A DNA stretch of 9,004 nucleotides, from assembly GCA_942491525.1 (NCBI GenBank), contig CALOBW010000042.1, positions 1 through 9,004 of the forward strand. The letters are read 5' to 3'. Shown piece by piece: positions 6,501-9,004 of this stretch. Position numbers and translations under genes: made by a program. The stretch comes from CAYWBU01 sp942491525 (GTDB lineage: Bacteria; Desulfobacterota; Desulfomonilia; UBA1062). The first letter of the stretch is position 1; each line of letters begins with the position of its first letter. The notes beneath the pieces are model-generated. The model had not been told where the DNA came from. It was given only the letters and a program-made list of their open reading frames with translations, and did no database searches.

Positions 6501-8443
6501 AGCGGGCTTGATGCATGTGCTCCAATTCTCCGGTCCTTCGCCAGCTTTGCAACGGTCGGGATCTTCCCCGACTCAACAACGCTCGGCGCAATCTCGGCCG
6601 CTACCTTATTGATTTGTGCTTGGTTTAGTTGAAGCTTTTGATCAGACTCCTCTTCGAGCAAAGTCTTAGCAACAGATTCAGGGACACCAAGATCCACCGC
6701 TTCAGCAACCGTAGGTGTACGGCCATTCTCTCTCTCCATGTCAGCGAGGATGTCAATGTAGTCATCTGCCTCATCCGGTTGCACCTCCTGCTGGTCAGCA
6801 GGCTCGGTCGCTGTCTCACCCTGCTGAGCCAATTTCTGTCGGTATGCAAGAACGGCTGGCCCCTCCTGGCCTCCGAGCACTTCATGTGCCGCTTGAGTGT
6901 AGAGTTCTTCATCCGGAAGGTTAAGTGCCGAGTTGGACTCATCCCATTCCTCTTCTGGTAGCGGTTCAAGACCCTCAAGTTCCTTGGGCTTTGCTACCGG
7001 CTCGGAAGGCGGAACAGCGGCCTCTGCCGGGGTGGTTGCCTCGGCCGCCGGGGCCTCCTGCCCGCCCTCCGGTGCCGCCTCTTCTGCGGCAAGTTCACTG
7101 CGGGTTTTCTTAAAGATTGTGGCAAGCTGCGGGTTCTTCTTTGACTCGGCTCTTGCGGCGTCGAGGGTCATCATCGGTACCGAGAATCCAACCGATGTCA
7201 ATGCACCCATGTTGAACGCTTCAGGGTTCTTCTCATGCCCTTCAACCGGGTTAAGCACGGCACTCAGGTCGAAGCCGTTGCCATTCGCCCAGCTAACAAA
7301 CTCATCCTGAGCAACCTCCTGCTGCCCCTCCATGACAGCAGTACCAAGAAGCTTTGCAACTCCCCAAAAGATTCTCGCTGGCATCTTCTGGAGCACTTCC
7401 GATGGAATGGTCTTGAGTATTCTGCTCTTGACCGTGGTCGGGACCGCCTTGAACAGCAGGCCAACCTCAAGCATGTCCAGCGCGCCAAGGGCCATGTTGC
7501 CCTGGAACACTGTGCTTGCAATCTTGTGCGCTTCTTCTTCGGTGGCACCGTTGTAAAGTGCATCCTCAAAAGATCCACCGCCCTCCATGGCGGCTTCGGT
7601 TGACGCCTTTACCAATGCAAACGGGAAAAGCTCACCCATCTTAAATGCAAGCTTGGGGAGCTTCTTAGCCCCCCACGCCCACTTGGAAACACCGGGTATC
7701 TTGGTAACAAGCTTTGCGCCGACAGCACCGGTAATGGTACCGAGGCCAATCTTTGATAGTATGGTACCAAGACCGCCTGTAGCTGCCGCCATCATCAGGG
7801 TTGGCCCAAGGTCTTCGAGAACGCTCTCTACGGTTGTGGCAATGTCTCCCTGCCACATCTTAGACTTGTCAACATCCTTGTGGCGGTACTCATTATAGCG
7901 AGCCGCTCCGCCCTCGGAACCCCTCCGCCCCCAGTCCTCTAGGGTTTCATTGCCGATCTTATTGCCAATCCACCTAGCCCCTGAACCGGTTATACGCTGC
8001 GCTCCGCCGACAGCTGCACCGGCAATGGCATCGCCAAGCTGCCAGCCTCCAGTTGGATCTGGCCCATTAAGTGCGTCAATCATGAAGTCGCTAAGTTGCC
8101 CGGTTGTGTCCGGGGCCATGGCCTGCTTCATGCCTTCAGCCGTGGTCTTCTGTCCACCAAGGCGGGTGATCTCATCGACACCCTGTTCCTTCAGTTGAAG
8201 CGACTGCTCAAGCTGCCGCTTCAGGGCATCATCTTCTCTGCGCTGAAGAAGGCCCATGCCGCCGGGACTACCCGCGTCGGCACTGGTGCCAATCGGCACC
8301 TCATCCATTACGCTTTCAAACTCCGGGTCTTGTGGTTTGAAGAACCCCGGGAAATCTCTGCGCACTACTTCATCAATCTGTTCCGGGGTTGTGCCCTCCG
8401 GAAAGCGAGCTTTCTCGCCCGTCGGTAGAGTAACAGTCGGCAT
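464..8443 (-). CDS. Giant polyvalent phage protein: metallopeptidase, methyltransferase-like and three ART-like domains
   Basis: A single open frame of 2659 residues starts at an ATG with a well-spaced AGGA and ends at TAG 466..464. Visible parts in order: N-terminal phage motif (1-36); Gly/Ala-rich hydrophobic region (about 205-427); Ala/Pro/Glu linker (about 452-500); four HTH-like repeats (560-848); charged coiled coil (917-986); zinc metallopeptidase with HEAFH at 1116-1120; SAM-binding motif DYGAGKG at 1275-1281; three ART-like domains with their first histidine at 1502, 1775 and 2016; and a helical C-terminal region (about 2330-2652). This composition matches the polyvalent proteins described by Iyer, Aravind and colleagues, which are carried by phages and conjugative elements and thought to enter the recipient cell with the DNA. 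Role in virion ejection and host modification is inferred. The TAG is probably not the natural end, because the -1 frame carries on with matching protein. An assembled product would exceed 2800 residues and run past the window. Confidence 0.93.
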   Translation of the reverse strand: MPTVTLPTGEKARFPEGTTPEQIDEVVRRDFPGFFKPQDPEFESVMDEVPIGTSADAGSPGGMGLLQRREDDALKRQLEQSLQLKEQGVDEITRLGGQKTTAEGMKQAMAPDTTGQLSDFMIDALNGPDPTGGWQLGDAIAGAAVGGAQRITGSGARWIGNKIGNETLEDWGRRGSEGGAARYNEYRHKDVDKSKMWQGDIATTVESVLEDLGPTLMMAAATGGLGTILSKIGLGTITGAVGAKLVTKIPGVSKWAWGAKKLPKLAFKMGELFPFALVKASTEAAMEGGGSFEDALYNGATEEEAHKIASTVFQGNMALGALDMLEVGLLFKAVPTTVKSRILKTIPSEVLQKMPARIFWGVAKLLGTAVMEGQQEVAQDEFVSWANGNGFDLSAVLNPVEGHEKNPEAFNMGALTSVGFSVPMMTLDAARAESKKNPQLATIFKKTRSELAAEEAAPEGGQEAPAAEATTPAEAAVPPSEPVAKPKELEGLEPLPEEEWDESNSALNLPDEELYTQAAHEVLGGQEGPAVLAYRQKLAQQGETATEPADQQEVQPDEADDYIDILADMERENGRTPTVAEAVDLGVPESVAKTLLEEESDQKLQLNQAQINKVAAEIAPSVVESGKIPTVAKLAKDRRIGAHASSPLEAQQLAKRVLDRIAIEAEQIIQDVDGVPGAGEAAALGADGDITDDIIKEEAEKLQQPSEEPSSPVETAGPEAEVEIKGSAPTPAKPTPKKMSEYTDKERVVIELAWNSGSRPRMGDVRRAVREQGLGTISQKEAQQLLTSVGDVGIEKGETAKSKTSKNVKAVHELATRLNKVPTAAEVLQHAPELIGLTEAEAKKLLNGPKNAPALVKAKQQASTLVSKATRERVAAQAEAKAQGQPDPFAAIPEENPYGIPAIDEKGKEAPQERAPNRDERRAEVEAAQESADPKRNEREARRAEKEIEAAEKAEEDAKAEAEAAKKAEAEAKAAQEEAERKLEEETRPAPSPEPEPDYVEAEDWADSPLIQDVVEERFKHEDVKEIIPTEDGAVVRLNDGYEIILKAVRDIEPTEAGVMNYGYRSLEHYNEERAAGRVYGAKGETNTSKPNQAIIYLNKGEVSEKDRADKSTIDHEAFHVLYGFAFSPKQKLQILKKVWSQAIKDAKKKGRTVTISAKEALADPTSEEAKFILNLAEEVAAEAYGTWHPSQRGLFTVLDNWLGRLIGSIQLDQIFMEIRAGNISIRVPQGATGDIRFQLRIPQAANAGFTQRANTTGSYIGAGQLVKEGEVVVDYGAGKGIGTEELKKSTKKVYSHEPFYDKEGDFTPDFSDPEGKDVLAALEGKADVVVNNLVLNVVPPAVRKTIVQNIGKLLKPGGRAYITTRSASDVNAAKSKKAAKLEEGGWIISPGTPRETYQKGFKQDELEQQVAKFLGKGFEVVKSDYGTKGNPQIEVRKLAVEPESEAVSKLQLTAVAQAELAAEQGEGPKFDAKLLDDPNFRRYWRKGVIVDEAGNPKILTHGTTDDSVANGREDWESFRDESGSNRTAFAPPDQLLGPHFAEYHGVANRFAGSEDINGPKTPPFGARVKTFTLAAQRVLDLRNDESGEFDQYAVASAMIDKVFTGGKNIDLVEKFLRKSFGHFATEAQIKEALAAYKAGKPIKNLVNPKSAPYESMAELIKSNDKFVRLDLEDRAEYIRRARAAFLRAGFDAIKYYNTAPGEVEGIAPKDRFAYISLKPSDVKSTANDGQYGQTGNYMHQLAFNPEQTNTAEFKRWFGNSAAVDGDGNPLVLLHGTTKDFDQFIPTKMSPGIFGLGIYMATLPKVSNTFTSEQATYQTPGGRTIPLYASIQNPVDMDAKLDPVVAATLPTLIEEIAAGYGITVSAQEIAAAIPDGATAGLAFIAMADVIAGSSLGSSMNTKRISRETVARAFQRSGYDGAKQVATDELGGHLDAETREALGIEAEFGEVWIAWAGSPQVKSALGNNGDFGVGEPKLAYQLGLPPNREQTESQNFKEWSQGEALLDEYGDPIVVGHGSTHTFSVFDTERGNKHNFFGRAIYASDSVDDIDANYLGSGADQLARIYERTDQLENEWEEMDPDDQRNILEEYADKDGYDPAEDGDDILAYAEAYDANMIYNALDRLSTEQILGENGGQPSIYPLYVRMGKPVYWGGPRPTEFEYEFGEYNEETEEYADEDPDTFGGEAGNFWRAINEVIDENYSDSLGPDGAREMTMDLLMHMQDYQSITPQKAMEILAPQTDNLYDDQGTMANTGWIIAQALRSMGYDGVIQDASRQFPGMPNITGAKHYIVFDPNQVKSALGNNGEFSRQNDDINYQLNISDMTPEQEALVNKARAMARDDADELREYDPTIPERDIARFEQRRLMSHLTEMGMGSNSALQLSFPKGDGRDGPGVELMDDWFEGKDFAFFKNSVEARKFQKRLKLLIGEKSRLTIFSAGMEDSGVYYGQKTELWDQAMHLYIDMKRDPTAATDPDILSKLTPQQKELLRMAQDIERANTDQLRGIKQIADDINASYAAHGIEAQDAGIISNILDNYVSRAWKLKDNKKLSRQDESGGFGTATRHARHRKLETILEGWALGHELLVKGATNNLMLLKNEIARVKEDRAIIHRGRRTRLANGDPKAPFLITHIVPKGYEDQYERIAHPNFIYRVQLKLYRA
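488..1456 (-). other. Helical C-terminal region typical of large polyvalent proteins
   Basis: Residues about 2330-2652 are mostly alpha-helical and charged. Landmarks are NILDNYVSRAW (W2541), a basic stretch TRHARHRKLETIL, then EGWALGHELLVKGATNNLML (W2577), and IAHPNF (H2645). The order 'NYV-x-x-x-W, basic segment, EG-x-x-x-G helix, HP motif' is, from memory, a recurring arrangement just before the last conserved helical domain (LPD38-like) in phage polyvalent proteins. It may form structural helices in the virion. Exact domain name not certain. Confidence 0.5.
1520..2470 (-). other. ADP-ribosyltransferase-like domain 3 of the giant protein
   Basis: Residues about 1992-2308 begin FKEWSQGEALLDEYGDPIVV and contain GHGSTHTFSVFDT (H2016), FFGRAIYASDS (Y2041), GYDGVIQDASRQ, and the tail HYIVFDPNQVKSALGNNGEF (K2298). 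It is the longest copy because of two acidic inserts. The second, near residues 2158-2180, has 12 Asp/Glu in 23 residues, three Tyr and no Lys or Arg. The core motifs are intact, so activity is plausible. Confidence 0.76.
1533..1558 (+). repeat. 26-base near-identical repeat, copy B (tail of ART domain 3)
   Basis: This is the second copy of the ART-tail repeat, about 1.0 kb from copy A and in direct orientation. It encodes the same QVKSALGNN peptide at the end of ART domain 3. A direct repeat of this kind could allow recombination that deletes or exchanges ART domain 3 in frame (inference). Confidence 0.85.
2528..3193 (-). other. ADP-ribosyltransferase-like domain 2 of the giant protein
   Basis: Residues about 1751-1972 begin FKRWFGNSAAVDGDGNPLVL and contain LLHGTTKDFDQF (H1775), then GLGIYMATLP (Y1799), then SGYDGAK, GEVWIAWAG and the tail SPQVKSALGNNGDF (K1961). 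The His, Tyr and tail motifs make this the most canonical-looking of the three ART copies. It has a helical insert between the Tyr and GYDG motifs. The family is polyvalent-protein ART (NAD-dependent transferase); the target is unknown. Confidence 0.78.
2544..2569 (+). repeat. 26-base near-identical repeat, copy A (tail of ART domain 2)
   Basis: This 26-base stretch matches 1533..1558 with one mismatch (G versus A at a synonymous position on the coding strand). It encodes the QVKSALGNN tail of ART domain 2. Nucleotide identity at nearly all third positions is higher than in the rest of the two ART domains, suggesting recent duplication or gene conversion of this tail. Confidence 0.85.
3239..4012 (-). 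other. ADP-ribosyltransferase-like domain 1 of the giant protein
   Basis: Residues about 1478-1735 start with FRRYWRKGVIVDEAGNPKIL and the NAD-site motif THGTT (H1502). The second core position reads LLGPHFAEYHGVANRF, with H1540 where the other two copies have tyrosine. The domain ends in AYISLKPSDVKSTANDG (K1724), matching the IKSA-type tail of polyvalent ART domains. The distance from the domain-start Phe (F1481) to the His is 21 residues, identical in all three copies. The insert between motifs is long and helical. Likely role: ADP-ribosylation of a host target (inference from family). Confidence 0.72.
4127..4681 (-). other. Class I SAM-dependent methyltransferase-like domain of the giant protein
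   Basis: Residues about 1255-1439 show Rossmann-fold methyltransferase signatures: motif I VVVDYGAGKG (D1275-G1281), a later strand ADVVVNNLVLNVVP with N1332/N1333, then LLKPGGRAYITTR (K1356-G1359), the usual motif before strand five. There is no DPPY or NPPY motif of amino-group DNA methyltransferases. The N-N-L-V-L-N-V sequence resembles small-molecule or protein methyltransferases and the methyltransferase-like domains embedded in polyvalent proteins. Substrate is unknown. All core SAM-binding residues appear intact, so I infer activity rather than decay. Confidence 0.75.
4760..5176 (-). other. Zincin-type metallopeptidase domain (HEAFH) of the giant protein
   Basis: Residues about 1090-1228 include a beta strand (AIIYLNKGE), then DHEAFHVLYGF with the HExxH motif at H1116, E1117 and H1120, and 58 residues later NLAEEVAAEAYG with E1178/E1179 as candidate third zinc ligand. 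This layout fits a gluzincin-like peptidase of the kind found in polyvalent proteins. The two histidines would bind zinc and E1117 would act as the general base. The domain ends with the helix-strand segment LDQIFMEIRAGNISIR. A small beta-rich segment (about 1020-1050, DGAVVRLNDGYEIIL) sits just before it. The target could be host proteins or the polyprotein itself (inference). Confidence 0.8.
5486..5695 (-). other. Highly charged Ala/Glu/Lys coiled coil of the giant protein
   Basis: Residues about 917-986 consist almost only of Ala, Glu, Lys, Arg and Asp with no Gly and a single Pro (around ADPKR). Examples are EREARRAEKEIEAAEKAEED and AEAEAAKKAEAEAKAAQEEA. This predicts a long single alpha helix or coiled coil. 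It is followed by a Pro/Glu stretch (PAPSPEPEPD). It separates the N-terminal repeats from the enzymatic half and probably acts as a spacer or oligomerisation rod. The biased codons create long antisense open frames on the plus strand, which I do not consider genes. Confidence 0.8.
5900..6766 (-). repeat. Four divergent helix-turn-helix-like repeats inside the giant protein
   Basis: Four related units lie at residues about 560-598, 607-662, 739-790 and 805-848. Each has a helix, a short G/N-x-x-P turn (P577, P629, P760, P822), a second helix starting P-T-x-A in three copies, and then a third helix with A-x-x-L-L. Examples are GRTPTVAEAVDLGV in copy 1, GKIPTVAKLAKDRR in copy 2, SRPRMGDVRRAV in copy 3 and NKVPTAAEVLQHAPEL in copy 4. 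Copies 2 and 3 are separated by an acidic, Pro-rich linker of about 75 residues. The pattern suggests small three-helix, HTH-like domains that could bind nucleic acid or protein. Family identity is unknown to me, and similarity between copies is limited to the pattern. Confidence 0.5.
7163..7831 (-). other. Gly/Ala-rich hydrophobic region of the giant protein (possible membrane-active segment)
   Basis: Residues about 205-427 contain several long uncharged stretches. One runs from L212 to I249 and is rich in Gly, Ala, Leu and Ile (LMMAAATGGLGTIL followed by IGLGTITGAVGAKLV). Another spans about 312-335, and a third about 357-371 ends at MEGQQEVAQDEF (371-382). An E-G-x-x-E-x-x-Q-type motif after hydrophobic helices is familiar from large phage ejection proteins. 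I infer either membrane insertion during DNA delivery, by analogy with T7 gp14/gp15/gp16, or packing of amphipathic helices inside the virion. No transglycosylase motif is visible here. Confidence 0.5.
8336..8443 (-). other. N-terminal phage virion-protein motif of the giant protein
   Basis: Residues 1-36 begin MPTVTLPTGEKARFPEG and continue with an acidic helix containing PEQIDEVVRRDFPGF. The pattern of a short beta strand with LPxG, a second strand ending in FPxGT, and a helix starting T-x-E-x-I is, from memory, common at the N termini of large phage internal virion and polyvalent proteins. Its function is not established to my knowledge. A virion-targeting or packaging signal is a reasonable inference. 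Its presence directly after the ATG also supports this start codon. Confidence 0.6.
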
Positions 8444-8449
8444 TATTTT

Positions 8450-8453
8450 TCCT
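8450..8453 (-). promoter_or_regulatory. Ribosome-binding site of the giant gene, overlapping the upstream stop codon
   Basis: On the minus strand the junction reads TAGGAAAAATAATG. The AGGA core lies six bases before the ATG at 8443..8441 and shares AG with the TAG stop of the upstream gene. This supports the chosen ATG and suggests that ribosomes finishing the upstream gene help initiate the next one (translational coupling, inferred). There is no room for a separate promoter between the genes. Confidence 0.8.
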
Positions 8454-9004
8454 ATTCTTCCTTGCTGCCAAATCTTCCAACAAGGTTACCAAGTGCTTCT
8501 TGCTGATGCAGTGACCCGTCTGGACCCTTGGTATATTCATAGTCCCTGAAGTCTCCAAGACCAGCATCGCCCCACTGTCTGGCAAGCTCGCCCGAAAGCT
8601 CTTGGAACTTAATGAGATCCTCACCGTCCAGGTATTGAAGGTCATCCCTTTTATAGATACCGTTGCGCGAGAACAATCCCGCGATGTCAGCTTGGATTTT
8701 TTCAATCTTCGCTTTTGCTTCTCTGTCAACCTTTTCAAGATTGGATGCGGCATAAGCGTCAGCCCTAGTCTTTGCGGCCTCAACACCTGCGTCCGAACTG
8801 TACTTAGTGCGATCAAACGCAGCCGAGTTGTCCTTATCGGAGCGGGTGTCCTTGAAGCCCTCAACCAGCTTAGTGAGACCGGTCTGGAAGTCCTGCTGTT
8901 GGTTGTCACGGTAGTTCTGTTGGTCGCGATCCAGCTCTCTCTGCTCATCATCATGAGCAAGCTTCACCCTGTCTTTGAGTAGATCCTGGTAGTATGCAAC
9001 CTCC
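8452..9004 (-). CDS. Coiled-coil-rich putative internal virion protein, C-terminal part (5' end outside window)
   Basis: The frame is open from the right edge of the window to a TAG at 8454..8452, giving 183 residues without the true N terminus. A GTG at 8967 could serve as a start, but the frame stays open upstream of it (EVAYYQDLLKDR...) and no spaced Shine-Dalgarno sequence precedes it, so I read the gene as cut by the window edge. The protein is very hydrophilic, rich in Asp, Gln, Lys, Arg and Ala. An Asp/Gln/Asn-rich stretch (DRDQQNYRDNQQQ) comes first, followed by a likely coiled coil around EKVDREAKAKIEKIQ. There is no signal peptide or membrane segment in the visible part. I do not recognise a named family. 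Its tight coupling to a giant polyvalent protein gene suggests a phage internal/ejection protein, comparable in position to the small internal proteins encoded before the large one in podoviruses. A scaffold or tail-associated protein is also possible. Confidence 0.85.
   Translation of the reverse strand, partial: EVAYYQDLLKDRVKLAHDDEQRELDRDQQNYRDNQQQDFQTGLTKLVEGFKDTRSDKDNSAAFDRTKYSSDAGVEAAKTRADAYAASNLEKVDREAKAKIEKIQADIAGLFSRNGIYKRDDLQYLDGEDLIKFQELSGELARQWGDAGLGDFRDYEYTKGPDGSLHQQEALGNLVGRFGSKEE

Noticed and set aside
5985..6632. Plus-strand open frame of 215 codons
   Set aside because: It is antisense to the HTH-like repeat region. The protein is a Ser/Ala-rich low-complexity reading with no recognisable motif, and no nearby gene on the plus strand supports it.
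8373..8960. Minus-strand open frame of 195 codons in another frame
   Set aside because: It overlaps both real genes out of frame. The protein is Thr/Arg/Ser-rich with no pattern, while the alternative frame leads smoothly to a stop with a coupled ribosome-binding site.
8965..8967. GTG at 8967 as the true start of the upstream gene
   Set aside because: The frame remains open to the window edge with similar composition and there is no properly spaced Shine-Dalgarno sequence, so truncation by the window edge is more likely.

Overview
The window is almost wholly protein-coding on the minus strand and looks like part of a tailed-phage (or prophage) virion module, probably podovirus-like. This rests on family resemblance, not on a marker gene: no capsid, portal, terminase, polymerase or integrase gene is present, so neither phage group nor host can be named. 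Base composition looks fairly even and moderately GC-rich. I see no tRNA, rRNA, CRISPR array, insertion sequence or convincing terminator.

In the direction of transcription (right to left), the window opens with the C-terminal 183 codons of a charged, coiled-coil-rich protein (9004..8452). Ten bases separate the first base of its stop codon from the start of the next gene, and its TAG stop overlaps the AGGA ribosome-binding site of that gene. The next gene is a 2659-codon reading frame (8443..464). It has the makeup of a 'large polyvalent protein', the class of multi-domain phage proteins thought to be packaged in the virion and ejected with the DNA. From N to C terminus I see: a short phage-type N-terminal motif; a long Gly/Ala-rich hydrophobic region; an Ala/Pro/Glu linker; four divergent helix-turn-helix-like repeats; a charged coiled coil; a zinc metallopeptidase (HExxH); a class I SAM-dependent methyltransferase-like domain; three tandem ADP-ribosyltransferase-like (ART) domains; and a helical region typical of polyvalent protein C-terminal halves.

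The giant frame stops at a TAG at 466..464, but the gene does not look finished. The -1 frame is open from 521 to the window's left edge and encodes 173 codons that resemble the expected continuation. Either the gene is frameshifted (by mutation or sequence error) or the ribosome changes frame in a 58-base overlap. No canonical slippery heptamer is visible there, while a (TA)3 run offers a simple slippage explanation.

The two genes are probably co-expressed late virion genes. The first may be a small internal or ejection protein. The second may enter the host carrying a protease, a methyltransferase and three ADP-ribosyltransferases that could act on host targets early in infection. That working model is inference from domain content.
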